Counted from the stretch's first letter, positions 1-9,048 are shown. The stretch is 64,000 nt of DNA from Xenorhabdus doucetiae (GCF_000968195.1 NZ_FO704550.1:496001-560000); one strand, 5' to 3'. The notes: a model not told the origin generated them from the letters alone. Program-made: numbers and translations.

Positions 1-517
1 CTTCAAATGACAGGTTCACTTCCGGGAAATCGCCAATCACATCCGGCATCGATGCCAATTGGTATTGAGGAGAGACATTCGCCATCGTACATAAAATATT
101 TTTATGGGTATTGGTATTATAAATCGTTAACTTTCCCTCAGGCATTAACCTTTTTTCTTCCGGCAGATCCCTGATTACCAAAGGTATCGCTGATGTCATA
201 TTTCCACAATTAACCTCCCATGAAACAGTATGACTCTCTTTCTCAAGCTGTGCAAAAGTACTTATCACCTTGTTAGATTGATAATCGATATCAATGATAA
301 AGGCTTTGTTGCTGGTTGTGGTTTCTCTACCCAAACCATGTAGTTGCTTATTATTTTCACTGTTCCCATAAAGAGGAACACCCATAATAATCTTAAGAAT
401 TTCTTCCTTTAGTGCTTTTTTTTCTGGCAGATGTTTTTGTAGTAAAACAATCCCCGTTGAAGTTCCACCTCGAACATAATAAAGCGGAATTCGAATGGGA
501 AAAGAGCGTTTTTTCAT
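1..517 (-). CDS. PrpF-like isomerase family protein, 5' part (runs off the window)
   Basis: The reverse strand is open from ATG at 517 to the window edge, giving the first 172 residues of a longer protein. It shows PrpF-family landmarks: YVRGGTSTGIVLL near residues 14-26, HGLGRETTTSNKAF near 60-75 and the CGNMTSAIP motif near 107-115, which corresponds to the conserved CGN(L/M)(T/S)A of methylaconitate and oxalomesaconate isomerases. PrpF-fold enzymes move double bonds in unsaturated polycarboxylates, or act as related diaminopimelate-epimerase-fold enzymes; the substrate here cannot be told. No strong ribosome binding site precedes the start. The 3' end lies outside the window. Confidence 0.75.
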   Translation of the reverse strand, partial: MKKRSFPIRIPLYYVRGGTSTGIVLLQKHLPEKKALKEEILKIIMGVPLYGNSENNKQLHGLGRETTTSNKAFIIDIDYQSNKVISTFAQLEKESHTVSWEVNCGNMTSAIPLVIRDLPEEKRLMPEGKLTIYNTNTHKNILCTMANVSPQYQLASMPDVIGDFPEVNLSFE

Positions 518-748
518 ATTATTACCATGAATAAGTTGGTTTTTTGTTAAATTTTTCTTTATGATTATTTTTAAAAATTCCATCCAAAATCAGAAATATA
601 AAAGCATAAGTTATTATTATTTCAAAACAAGGAGAATGTATTGCATTAATGATAAACGTAATATAAACAAGGACTATATTTATTAGTTATAAATGGTTAG
701 AATATAAGTGTATATTTATTCAGAAAAAATCTTATGAAGGAATAACTT

Positions 749-991
749 ATGATCCGTCAAAGAAAAGTGTTTACAAGTAATCGGAATCAATATGTGAGAC
801 TTCCAGCAGATCTCCATTTTCTTGATAATGTAAAAACGGTAACAATCAGAGAAAATGACAAAGAACGCATTGTTACATCAGCAAAAAATACATGGGATTC
901 ATTCTTTTTATCTGAACAAAGTGTAACAGACGATTTTTTATCCGAACGTCCTGAGCAAGTAACTTATAAAAGGGAACCTTTTGATGATTAA
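749..991 (+). CDS. vapB: VapB/VagC-type antitoxin
   Basis: An 80-residue protein with an N-terminal AbrB/SpoVT-type swapped-hairpin DNA-binding region (RKVFTSNRNQYVRLP, then VTIREND) and a C-terminal toxin-binding tail ending in REPFDD. VapB antitoxins neutralise the PIN ribonuclease VapC and repress their own operon. AAGGA lies just upstream of the ATG. Its stop overlaps the toxin reading frame, the usual coupling of vapBC. It resembles the intact VapB at 49334-49594. The toxin partner is broken, so this may be a free-standing antitoxin. Confidence 0.8.
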   Translation: MIRQRKVFTSNRNQYVRLPADLHFLDNVKTVTIRENDKERIVTSAKNTWDSFFLSEQSVTDDFLSERPEQVTYKREPFDD

Positions 992-1394
992 GTAATTACT
1001 TGACACCAATATTGTTATTTTTACCATTAAAAAACTCTCTGAATTTTCACTTCCTAAGTTTAATCAACATGCAATTCAGATAGCTATTTCTACCATTACA
1101 TTAACAGAATTGATTTTTGGCGTAGGAAAAAGTGCAAATCCTACAAAAAATCTCGCTACTGTTTTGAATTTTGTATCTAGACTGACCATCATACCTTATG
1201 ATGAACAAGCTGCTTTTCATTATGGAAACATTCGAGCGATACTTGAAAAACAGGGGCAAAGAATAGGTGATAATGATTTGCATATTGCAGGACACGCTAG
1301 AAGCAAAGGATTAATTGTTGTTACTAATAACACTAGAGAATTTAATAGAGTGGATGGATTGAGAGTCGAAGATTGGACAAAAGAATCAGAATAA
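984..1394 (+). pseudogene. vapC: VapC PIN-domain toxin, nonsense codon at position 4
   Basis: ATG at 984 overlaps the vapB stop and reads M-I-K, then TAA (993-995), then LLDTNIVIFT in the same frame and stays open to 1394. VapC proteins normally begin M-x-K-Y/F-L-L-D-T-N, so the TAA most simply replaces a Tyr codon (TAT/TAC). Everything downstream is intact: the first PIN aspartate (LLDTN), the glutamate region TLTELIFG, the acidic GDNDLHIAGHA and a C-terminal NNTREF...VEDWTK. No alternative start precedes the catalytic aspartate, so a truncated product would lack it. This is either a recently inactivated toxin or a sequencing error. Confidence 0.8.
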
Positions 1395-1494
1395 ATACAT
1401 CTTGTTGATGCTTTGTTAATTTCTATTATGGAGAATGTCGTAAAATCATTTCTGGATAACATCCATATGTCCATATCAGGAACAATATAAAGCA

Positions 1495-2730
1495 ATGACT
1501 CGTGATTTCTGGAAAATACGCTATGCTGAGTCAATATACATTCTTTCATCGCGTATTTTTATTTCCATAATAACACTTTACCTTCTACGCAGTGGTAATG
1601 TATGGTTATCGTCATATTTCCTTTTCTGCTACTTTATGTCAAGAAGTGTATTCGGTTTCTTTCTTGCGCATAAATTCGAAAAATCAGAAAAGAAACGATT
1701 TCTTATTCAATTAATATTATTCTTTATAGGGATATCACTAACGGCCATTATAATTAAATATTTAACCATAAGCCCGTTGATATTTATTTTTGTTTCCATT
1801 GGAATTGGTTTTGTTGAAGCATTCTTTATCCCTGTTGTTAATGCTTTTATTCCCTCCATAGTGGATAATGATTTTATCGTTGAAGCATTCAGAAAAACTT
1901 TTTTAATTCAAGCATCAAATAATTTATTTGGCATTGCCATTGGCATGGGAGGATATCAATCGATTGGATTTGAAAATATGATGTGGGTGATTGTGTTTTT
2001 ATCATTAATTTCTTTTATTATTCTGCTTTCTTTAGATTGTAAAGGCCAATCCATTTCTTTCGAAAAATCACCTGCCGACTATGATATAAAAAAATCTATC
2101 GCTATATTTATGCGTTATCGTTTTGAACCTTGGTGGGCTTTCTTCTCAATGATAATCAATATGTTTCTTGCTTCGTTTTCATCATTGATCATTCCTTATT
2201 TTATAGTAAAAATTGCAGGAGGAAACCCTATCTCAGTTGGCCTAATTGAAGGATGCGCCGCCGGAGGGGCTATTTTTTCATCATGTTATTTGCAGAAGAA
2301 AGTTGAAACAATCATCGGAAAAACGCGATGTGTTATTTTGTCTTTCTTTATCATTGGGTTGTGCTTCTTTCTGTTAGCTTTTGCTCATTATATTTTTATT
2401 TGGAGTATTCTGGCATTTTTCATGGGAATGGCAATAGTGATGAATAATATCAGTGTAGAATCGAACCGCTCCATCGCTATTCCTGAGAAAAATCGGGTAA
2501 AGATTCAAACTATTCACAATGCACTCATTGGGTTCGCTAACCCACTGGGTTTATTATTAACTCCGTTTATCATAACGCACTATGGATATAGGGTTTCACT
2601 GATCATTTCATCTTTAATCGTCATGATGATCGCTATTTCTATCCGTTTCATTCCTCTTTTTTATGAATTATTAACCAGTAAGCAAGAGGATATTATTAAC
2701 TTATATGAAAAAAAGTATGGTGATTTATAA
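1495..2730 (+). CDS. Major facilitator superfamily transporter
   Basis: A 411-residue inner-membrane protein with about twelve hydrophobic segments and short cytoplasmic loops such as HKFEKSEKKR between segments 2 and 3. Length and layout match drug or siderophore exporters of the MFS_3 (EntS-like) type, but no residue fixes a substrate. The gene is very AT-rich and stands alone between the vapBC remnant and yjgM. The ribosome binding site is weak (AGGA about 13 nt before the ATG). It is probably an efflux carrier; the substrate is unknown. Confidence 0.7.
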   Translation: MTRDFWKIRYAESIYILSSRIFISIITLYLLRSGNVWLSSYFLFCYFMSRSVFGFFLAHKFEKSEKKRFLIQLILFFIGISLTAIIIKYLTISPLIFIFVSIGIGFVEAFFIPVVNAFIPSIVDNDFIVEAFRKTFLIQASNNLFGIAIGMGGYQSIGFENMMWVIVFLSLISFIILLSLDCKGQSISFEKSPADYDIKKSIAIFMRYRFEPWWAFFSMIINMFLASFSSLIIPYFIVKIAGGNPISVGLIEGCAAGGAIFSSCYLQKKVETIIGKTRCVILSFFIIGLCFFLLAFAHYIFIWSILAFFMGMAIVMNNISVESNRSIAIPEKNRVKIQTIHNALIGFANPLGLLLTPFIITHYGYRVSLIISSLIVMMIAISIRFIPLFYELLTSKQEDIINLYEKKYGDL

Positions 2731-2739
2731 ATATTACAA

Positions 2740-2792
2740 AATGGAATCAATCTAATAGTAACTAATTATTAGCTATACAAATAGATTCCATT
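2740..2792. terminator. Nested inverted repeat after the MFS gene
   Basis: AATGGAATC (2740-2748) pairs with GATTCCATT (2784-2792), and inside it CTAATA pairs with TATTAG. The position just after the transporter stop suggests a transcription terminator or RNA 3' end structure. The T-rich tract that follows is interrupted, so this is tentative. Confidence 0.4.
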
Positions 2793-2837
2793 CTGTATTA
2801 TTTACTCCCCTATCAATAAAAATATAAAGAGAAAATA

Positions 2838-3341
2838 ATGACAACAAAAACAACACACGACTACGTTATTCGTCCCATCACCCAACAAGACAATGCCGGT
2901 ATTGCCGCGGTGATCCGTGAGGTATCTGCCGAGCATGGGTTAACCGCTGACAAAGGCTTTGCCGTTGCTGATCCGATTCTGGATACCTTGTACGAGGTTT
3001 ACAACCAGCCACGCAGCACTTACTGGGTGGTTGAAATGGCGGGGAAAGTCGTTGGCGGCGGCGGTGTTGCTCCATTGGCGGGAGGTGATAACGATATCTG
3101 TGAATTGCAGAAAATGTACCTTTCATCAGTATTGCGGGGAAAAGGTATTGCCAAACAAATTGTAAAGCAATCTCTCTCATTCGGGGCAGAACAGGGGTTT
3201 AAACGCTGCTATCTGGAAACCACGGAAAACTTGAAAGCCGCCATTGCCCTATATGAGAAACTGGGATTCAGCTATCTTGATCAGCCACTTGGCAACACCG
3301 GCCACAGCGACTGTGAAATCAGGATGGTCAAAGAACTGTAA
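2838..3341 (+). CDS. yjgM: GNAT family N-acetyltransferase YjgM
   Basis: A 167-residue GNAT acetyltransferase, the length of E. coli YjgM, and it lies beside rraB and argI as in E. coli. The acetyl-CoA pyrophosphate-binding loop is visible as LRGKGIAKQ (motif A, about residues 99-107), preceded by the ELQKMYL beta strand and followed by ETTENLKAAIALYEKLGF (motif B). It transfers acetyl from acetyl-CoA to a small molecule or protein amine; the natural substrate is not evident. The ribosome binding site is purine-rich (AAAGAGAAA). It is convergent with rraB. Confidence 0.85.
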   Translation: MTTKTTHDYVIRPITQQDNAGIAAVIREVSAEHGLTADKGFAVADPILDTLYEVYNQPRSTYWVVEMAGKVVGGGGVAPLAGGDNDICELQKMYLSSVLRGKGIAKQIVKQSLSFGAEQGFKRCYLETTENLKAAIALYEKLGFSYLDQPLGNTGHSDCEIRMVKEL

Positions 3342-3347
3342 AATCAA

Positions 3348-3368
3348 GCCCCACCGTTCAAGTGGGGC
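3348..3368. terminator. Bidirectional terminator between yjgM and rraB
   Basis: GCCCCAC pairs with GTGGGGC around a 7-nt loop, placed between two convergent genes. T/A-rich flanks on both sides allow use from either strand. Confidence 0.75.
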
Positions 3369-3386
3369 ATTTGGCTTCAAAATCCC

Positions 3387-3809
3387 TTAATGCAATCTAG
3401 GTTCATCTTCCTCAGGGGGAAAGAGATCACCCTCATCTTCATCATCAGGGGCATTGGGATCTTCAAAGTACGTCCCCCAACCGTCGTAATTGACACCGAT
3501 CTTTTCCGCCAGATCCATGAGCTGCTCAACCTGTACGTCGATCAATTCAGCCTCCAGACGGCTTTCACTGATCACATCACAACACATCAAAACAGCTCCG
3601 TCTTCTGTTTCCAGCTCTTCCGCATCCGTGACTTCATAACCTAATCTGAAGGCTTCAAGGGCGGCCTTTTCCAGTTGATCAAAATCTTCTGCCGAAAAAT
3701 GGTGTTCAATAATATAAAGCGCCTCAGGATCGCTGCCATCTTCCAATAATTCTTCGATGATCAAGCGAGTTTCTTCACGCTGTTCTTCTAAAGCATGTAG
3801 GTCTGCCAT
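3387..3809 (-). CDS. rraB: RraB, regulator of ribonuclease E
   Basis: A 140-residue acidic protein with the RraB signature: LHALEEQREETRLIIEEL at the N-terminus, a central DPEALYIIEHHFSA region and NYDGWGTYFEDP near the C-terminus, followed by a strongly acidic DDEDEGD tail. RraB binds RNase E and alters degradosome composition, changing the decay of a subset of mRNAs. The gene lies divergently from argI as in other enterics. Confidence 0.93.
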   Translation of the reverse strand: MADLHALEEQREETRLIIEELLEDGSDPEALYIIEHHFSAEDFDQLEKAALEAFRLGYEVTDAEELETEDGAVLMCCDVISESRLEAELIDVQVEQLMDLAEKIGVNYDGWGTYFEDPNAPDDEDEGDLFPPEEDEPRLH

Positions 3810-3972
3810 GCCAATCCCCTCCGTCAGTTGGCTGTCTTGTTTTGCATTCTCCCATCTTTTCTGGGCAAAGGATATATCTAACCCGTTTTGTTTAAAGAGA
3901 AATGCAAGCCATAAGCGACTGATCTATAACCCGTCTTAATAGACTTACTCTTATAAATGCTAAACACGAGGC

Positions 3973-4017
3973 TTGTAATTGAATTTTTTATCGATATATA
4001 GTGAATATAAATTCAAT
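3973..4017 (+). promoter_or_regulatory. argI promoter with ArgR box
   Basis: -35 TTGTAA (3973-3978), a 16-bp spacer and -10 TATATA (3995-4000). Immediately downstream TGAATATAAATTCA (4002-4015) is a perfect match to the ArgR half-site pair TGAAT-W4-ATTCA. A degenerate second box beginning TGAAT at 3980 lies about two helical turns upstream. Arginine-dependent repression by hexameric ArgR is expected. Confidence 0.85.
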
Positions 4018-4041
4018 ATTGTCTGATGGAGAAAATCCATA

Positions 4042-5055
4042 ATGAACCCATTTTTCAAGCGCTCGTTCCTAAGATTACTTGATATTAGCCCCACAGAAAT
4101 TAATACCCTGTTAACTTTGGCTCATACATTAAAAGCGAATAAAAAATCAGGTTCGGAATCGCCCTTACTCGCGGGGAAAAACATTGCCCTGATCTTTGAA
4201 AAAGATTCCACCCGTACACGCTGTGCCTTTGAAGTTGCCGCCCATGATCAAGGTGCCAATGTGACCTATTTAGGCCCAAGTGGCAGTCAGATCGGGCACA
4301 AAGAATCCATCAAGGACACCGCGCGGGTACTTGGGCGTTTTTATGATGGCATCCAATACCGTGGGCACGGTCAGCAAATTGTCGAAACGCTCGCGCAATA
4401 CGCCGGCGTTCCGGTTTGGAATGGGCTGACGAATGAATTCCACCCAACTCAACTTTTGGCTGATTTACTGACGATGCAGGAACACAGCCAAAAACCGCTG
4501 TCTGAAATCACATTTGCCTATTTGGGCGATGCCCGCAATAACATGGGCAATACCCTGCTGGAAGCGGCCGCATTGACGGGCATGGATCTCCGTTTAGTCG
4601 CGCCAAGAGCCTGTTGGCCAGACGATAATTTGATTGCAGAATGCCAAAAGCAGGCAGAAAAAACCGGCGCTCAGATCATGCTGACAGAAAATATTGCGCA
4701 AGGGGTAAAAGGGGCTGATTTTCTCTATACCGATGTTTGGGTATCCATGGGAGAACCAAAGTCGGTCTGGCAAGAGCGCATTGCCTTACTGAAACCTTAT
4801 CAAGTCAATATGGCTGTGATTAAACTGACCGGAAATCCAGCCGTGAAATTCCTGCACTGCCTGCCTGCTTTTCACGATGAAGAGACGGCGCTCGGCAAGC
4901 AACTGGCGAAGGAATTCAATCTATATGGTGGGCTGGAAGTGACAAATGACGTGTTTGAATCAGAATACAGTATTGTGTTTGATCAGGCCGAAAACCGCAT
5001 GCACACCATTAAGGCGGTGATGGTGGCAACGCTGGTGGAAAATCTCACATTGTAG
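4042..5055 (+). CDS. argI: Ornithine carbamoyltransferase
   Basis: A 337-residue enzyme joining ornithine and carbamoyl phosphate to citrulline in arginine synthesis; cytoplasmic trimer. Visible motifs: the carbamoyl-phosphate loop DSTRTR (about residues 55-60), the hinge HPTQ (about 136-139), the SMG loop (DVWVSMGEP, about 237) and HCLPAFHDEET (about 275), the ornithine-binding and catalytic cysteine region. Length agrees with E. coli ArgI (334). It has its own ArgR-controlled promoter and stands next to rraB, a conserved enteric arrangement. Confidence 0.96.
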   Translation: MNPFFKRSFLRLLDISPTEINTLLTLAHTLKANKKSGSESPLLAGKNIALIFEKDSTRTRCAFEVAAHDQGANVTYLGPSGSQIGHKESIKDTARVLGRFYDGIQYRGHGQQIVETLAQYAGVPVWNGLTNEFHPTQLLADLLTMQEHSQKPLSEITFAYLGDARNNMGNTLLEAAALTGMDLRLVAPRACWPDDNLIAECQKQAEKTGAQIMLTENIAQGVKGADFLYTDVWVSMGEPKSVWQERIALLKPYQVNMAVIKLTGNPAVKFLHCLPAFHDEETALGKQLAKEFNLYGGLEVTNDVFESEYSIVFDQAENRMHTIKAVMVATLVENLTL

Positions 5056-5106
5056 TTATCGGCGGACTTATATCACCTCCGCTTATACTCAAAAATTAAC
5101 ATGTTA

Positions 5107-5155
5107 ATATACCCAACTCACCTAAGTCCGGTATCTCCAACTGAGTTGGGTATAT
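5107..5155. repeat. Perfect 14-bp inverted repeat downstream of argI
   Basis: ATATACCCAACTCA (5107-5120) is the exact complement of TGAGTTGGGTATAT (5142-5155), separated by 21 nt. No T-run follows, so it is not a typical intrinsic terminator. It may be a small dispersed repeat, an RNA 3' end structure for argI or a protein-binding site. Confidence 0.6.
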
Positions 5156-5283
5156 CCCACAAATCTCCCGTTAAAAGTGAGAAAACAACTCTGTCACTAT
5201 GCACAAATTTTCAATATATTGATAATCATCACATTAAATCACATTCATTTAACCATTTGATTGCTATAATAAATCATCTCTTT

Positions 5284-5341
5284 TAGAAAAATTTTTCTAT
5301 TAATTAAAAATTTATGGTTATTTTTTGGAAAAATTTTTCTA
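5284..5341. promoter_or_regulatory. Tandem AT-rich palindromic operators, 42 bp apart
   Basis: TAGAAAAATTTTTCTA (5284-5299) and TGGAAAAATTTTTCTA (5326-5341) share the 12-bp palindrome GAAAAATTTTTC, at exactly four helical turns spacing. The AG...AATT...CT pattern resembles Lrp/AsnC-family operators. They sit 60-110 bp upstream of the predicted start of transcription, a position suited to an activator. DecR, an Lrp-family cysteine regulator in E. coli, is one candidate type of regulator; this is inference. Confidence 0.55.
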
Positions 5342-5361
5342 TCTCCCTATGCCATATTCTT

Positions 5362-5390
5362 TTGCAAGAGTGAAATACTCCCCCTAAAAA
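5362..5390 (+). promoter_or_regulatory. Sigma-70 promoter of the sulfur amino-acid operon
   Basis: -35 TTGCAA (5362-5367), a 17-bp spacer and -10 TAAAAA (5385-5390). The ribosome binding site AGGA follows, and the first gene starts at 5422. Confidence 0.6.
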
Positions 5391-5421
5391 ACATTAATAA
5401 TTCATTTATAGGACGACAAAA

Positions 5422-6566
5422 ATGATAAAAAATATAGCGACTGCATTGATCCACGGTGGAAAACAGCAAGACAAAGAAAACCATGCTATTTTTCCCCCAT
5501 TACAACCGCCAGTACTTTTGTACAGAAAAATTTATCTGAACAGGGTGAATTTTGTTATTCCCGTTGCAGTAACCCAACACGCCATGCTTATGAAACCTTA
5601 TTAGCCGAAATAGAAGGGGGAACTTACGCAACGGCAACCGCATCGGGTGTCGCAGCCGCGGCTTTAGTCTTAAACCTGTTACCCAAAGAGTCCCATATTA
5701 TTGCGATGAAAGGGGTTTATGGTGGCACGTTTCGTTTATTTGAACGAGTCGCTATCGAGAATCACGGTCACCAATTTGACTATGTCGATTTAAATAACCT
5801 CACCGAAGTTGAGGCTAAGATAAAAGAAAATACCCGTTTAATCTGGATAGAAAGCCCGACGAATCCATTATTAGAGTTAGTGGATATCAAACGTATTTGT
5901 GCATTCGCAAAAAATAAAAATATTTTAACTTGTGTTGATAATACCTTTGCCACCGCCTGGAACCAAAAACCGCTCGAATTAGGCGCCGATATTGTGATGT
6001 TATCGACCAGTAAATACATTGGCGGCCATTCGGATCTGATTGGTGGAGCAGTTATTACCCACCGAAGTGATTTAGCCAATCGGTTAGATTTTTTAAAAAC
6101 GACGCTCGGTGCCATTGCATCCCCTTTTGATGCTTATTTAGCCCTGCGTGGATTAAAAACCCTGGCGCTACGTATGTCAGCGCAATGTGCTAATGCGCTT
6201 GAAATCGCCAATTTCCTGCAATTTCATCCCAAAATTGAACAGGTTTATTATCCCGGTTTACCCACGCATCCACACTATGCTATTTGTCAGGCACAAATGC
6301 GCGCCGGTGGTGCTGTTGTCACGATCAAATTAAAAGGTGATCTGGAAGATACCAAAAAATTCTTAAGCAAATTACGCTATTTTGTTTTGGCAGAATCTCT
6401 CGGTGGGGTAGAAAGTATGGTCAACCATTCTGCAACCATGTCGCATGGCTCAATGACTAAAGAAGAGCGCGAAGCGATTGGTATTTATGATACTGTGTTA
6501 CGTTTATCAGTAGGAATCGAAGATATTCGCGATTTATTGGCTGACCTTGAACAAGCATTAGAATAA
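5422..6566 (+). pseudogene. Cystathionine gamma-lyase/synthase-like PLP enzyme, frameshifted
   Basis: The first 25 codons read correctly (ATALIHGGKQQ...AIFPP). The frame then shifts at the run of five C at 5494-5498; adding one C restores ITTASTFVQKNLSE and a continuous protein of about 381 residues to the stop at 6566. All family landmarks are present downstream: YSRCSNPTRHAYE, the PLP lysine in MLSTSKYIGGHSD, ESPTNP and the C-terminal LRLSVGIEDIRDL. These enzymes cleave or form C-S bonds of cysteine, homocysteine or methionine derivatives. It leads a probable operon with the NhaC-like carrier and dcyD. A one-base sequencing error in a homopolymer is a real alternative to true loss. Translation could in principle restart at ATG 5706, but that product would lack the N-terminal arm. 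Confidence 0.8.
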
Positions 6567-6609
6567 ATTGAATTTATATAAAAAATAACAAAAACAAGGT
6601 AAGTAAAAA

Positions 6610-8034
6610 ATGAATGATTACGGTATTTGGACCATCATTACCCCTGTTGTTACCATTATTTTAGCGATATTTACACGCCAGGTTATTTTATCACTCCTGC
6701 TCGGTATATTAGTGGGCTTTACAGTTATTCATGACCATAATGTTATTTTAGGCATACAAGGAACGGTTGAGGGCATTATTAATACCTTTTCTTCTCCCGG
6801 TAATACCAAAACCATCATCTTTATGTTAATGATTGGTGGAATAATGCGGCTGGTGGTGGTAACAGGTGGCGTGCGATCCTTAGTTCGCTTACTCACGGAT
6901 AAAACGCAACTGATTGAAAATAAAAAAGCCGTTCAATTTTTGGCAATGATGATTACTTCATTAATATTTATTGAAAGCTCAATTAACCAGTTAATCGCTG
7001 GCGCGTCTACCAAGAAATTAGCCAAAAATTATGGTATTCCACCAGAAAAAATGTCTTACATTATCCAGACATCCTGTGTTTCTGTTTGCTCTTCTGCCAT
7101 GATTAATGGTTGGGGAGCGGCAATGATGGGCGTCATCGGCGTGCAGATTTCTAAAGGGTTAATCAACGGTGAACCGTTTGATATTCTGGCCGGGTCTATG
7201 CTTTATAATATTATGGCCTGGTTATCGCTGGCGTCTGTTTTATTCTATATTTTTTCTAATGTATCTTGGGGGCCAATGAGAACCGCAGAAATGCGGGCGT
7301 TACATGAACATTTAAATAATAATACCGAAAGCAAGCACAGTGAAGATAATAATGATGTTATTGAACACCCTAACAGTCATACGTCCTTAAATTTCTTTAT
7401 TCCTATTTTATCGACGGTATTGATGCTGCCCCTTGCGCTCTATATCACAGGTAATGGTGATTTTAGTAAAGGCAGCGGTTCAACCTCTATCTATTGGAGT
7501 GTTATCTTTGGAACCACGGTCTCTTTTTTCTGGTTCTTGATACGTCGAATTTTAACCATAGAAACCTTTTTTAAAGAACTTTATATTGGTTATGCCAGCA
7601 TGATAAAAATAAGTTCTGTCATGGTATTGGCATTTTTAATGGGTAACGTTTCCGCTGATTTAAATACCGGTGCGTATATTGCACACATTACCTCTGATAT
7701 TATTCCGGCAGGTTTCTCCATCGGTTTTATTTTCCTGATTAGTTCCATCATGTCATTAGCAACAGGCACCTCATGGGGGACATTCGCCATTATGATCCCC
7801 ATTGGTGTACAGCTCGGTATTTCCGTGGGTATGCCTCCTGAATATATGATTGGTGCCGCCATTGCGGGTTCGATTTTTGGTGATATGACCTCGCCCATTT
7901 CCAGCGATGCCATTGTTGCCTCCATGGCAACCGATTGTGACCATATTGAACATATTCGCACGCAAATGCCCTATGCGTTGGTGACGGCAAGTTTCGCTCT
8001 CGCCATCTATTTTTATTTAGGCTTTACTTATTAA
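6610..8034 (+). CDS. NhaC-family sodium/proton antiporter-like carrier
   Basis: A 474-residue polytopic membrane protein of the NhaC (ion transporter) type: about eleven hydrophobic segments, FIESSINQLIAGASTKKLA near residues 119-137, SSAMINGWGAAMMG near 162-175 and the late conserved LATGTSWGTFAIMIPIG near 384-400, followed by GDMTSPISSDAI. NhaC relatives exchange sodium and protons, and some carry organic acids or amino acids. Placement between a C-S lyase-like gene and D-cysteine desulfhydrase suggests import of a sulfur amino acid, or pH balance during its breakdown; this is inference. It starts 43 bp after the preceding gene with an AAGGT ribosome binding site. Confidence 0.8.
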   Translation: MNDYGIWTIITPVVTIILAIFTRQVILSLLLGILVGFTVIHDHNVILGIQGTVEGIINTFSSPGNTKTIIFMLMIGGIMRLVVVTGGVRSLVRLLTDKTQLIENKKAVQFLAMMITSLIFIESSINQLIAGASTKKLAKNYGIPPEKMSYIIQTSCVSVCSSAMINGWGAAMMGVIGVQISKGLINGEPFDILAGSMLYNIMAWLSLASVLFYIFSNVSWGPMRTAEMRALHEHLNNNTESKHSEDNNDVIEHPNSHTSLNFFIPILSTVLMLPLALYITGNGDFSKGSGSTSIYWSVIFGTTVSFFWFLIRRILTIETFFKELYIGYASMIKISSVMVLAFLMGNVSADLNTGAYIAHITSDIIPAGFSIGFIFLISSIMSLATGTSWGTFAIMIPIGVQLGISVGMPPEYMIGAAIAGSIFGDMTSPISSDAIVASMATDCDHIEHIRTQMPYALVTASFALAIYFYLGFTY

Positions 8035-8055
8035 TTTAAATCCGCTGAGGATAAT

Positions 8056-9048
8056 ATGTCTTTAAAAGAAAATTTAGCAAAATTCGCCCGTCTTGATTTA
8101 CTAAAAACGGCAACCACGATGGATAAACTGGAGAATTTATCTCACTATTTAGGGCGTGATATTTATATTAAGCGAGATGATTTAACCCCCCTGGCGATGG
8201 GCGGGAATAAATTACGGAAATTGGACTATCTTATTGCTGACGCATTACAAAAAAAGGCGAAGGTGATTGTGACTGCCGGCGCCATTCAATCCAATCATGT
8301 TCGGCAAACCGCAGCGATGGCGGCGAAGTATGGCCTAAAATGTGTCGCTTTATTGGAAAATCCCATCCAAAACCAAGATAATAATTTTCTGCATAATGGC
8401 AATAAACTACTAACGGAATTATTCAACGCCCAATGTGTTATGTGTAATGAGTTGTTCGATCCCAATAGGCAAATGGAGGCATTGATTGACCAGCTCAATC
8501 TCAAAGATGCCTATATTGTTCCCGTCGGCGGTTCTAACGCCCTGGGTTCATTGGGTTATGTGCGTTGCGCATTAGAAATTGCCGAACAGCGTCCAAAAGA
8601 TGTAGAGTTTGCTGCCGTTATTGTCGCCTCTGGCAGCGCAGGAACACACGCGGGATTGGCGATCGGATTACACGCCACACTCCCACAAACACCGGTGATT
8701 GGTGTTACTGTTTCGCGTGTTACCGCCGAACAAGCGCCAAAAGTGAGTCAATTGCAGCAAGAAATCAGCTCGCTCTTAGGTCAAACAACCTGCCCGGATG
8801 TCCTGTTGTGGGACAACTATTTTGCACCAATGTATGGCATGCCAAATAAACAAGGGTCTGATGCTATTAAACTATTGGCACAAAAAGAGGGCATTTTATT
8901 AGATCCCGTCTATACCGGAAAAGCCATGGCCGGATTAATTGATCATGTGCTGAATAACACCATTGAGAGTCAGAAGCCATTGCTGTTTGTGCATACGGGC
9001 GGAGCCCCTGCGCTGTTTTCTTATTCTGGGATTGATGTCATAAGCTAA
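8056..9048 (+). CDS. dcyD: D-cysteine desulfhydrase
   Basis: A 330-residue fold-type II PLP enzyme of the ACC deaminase/D-cysteine desulfhydrase family. GGNKLRKLDYL (about residues 48-58) holds the PLP lysine, AGAIQSNHVRQTAA (about 75-88) binds the substrate carboxylate and ASGSAGTHAG (about 191-200) is the phosphate loop. It converts D-cysteine to pyruvate, sulfide and ammonia. It is the third gene of the sulfur amino-acid operon, 21 bp after the carrier. Length and motifs match E. coli DcyD well. Confidence 0.9.
   Translation: MSLKENLAKFARLDLLKTATTMDKLENLSHYLGRDIYIKRDDLTPLAMGGNKLRKLDYLIADALQKKAKVIVTAGAIQSNHVRQTAAMAAKYGLKCVALLENPIQNQDNNFLHNGNKLLTELFNAQCVMCNELFDPNRQMEALIDQLNLKDAYIVPVGGSNALGSLGYVRCALEIAEQRPKDVEFAAVIVASGSAGTHAGLAIGLHATLPQTPVIGVTVSRVTAEQAPKVSQLQQEISSLLGQTTCPDVLLWDNYFAPMYGMPNKQGSDAIKLLAQKEGILLDPVYTGKAMAGLIDHVLNNTIESQKPLLFVHTGGAPALFSYSGIDVIS

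Noticed and set aside
5107..5155. The 14-bp inverted repeat as the argI terminator
   Set aside because: The loop is 21 nt and no U-run follows; kept only as a repeat of unknown role.
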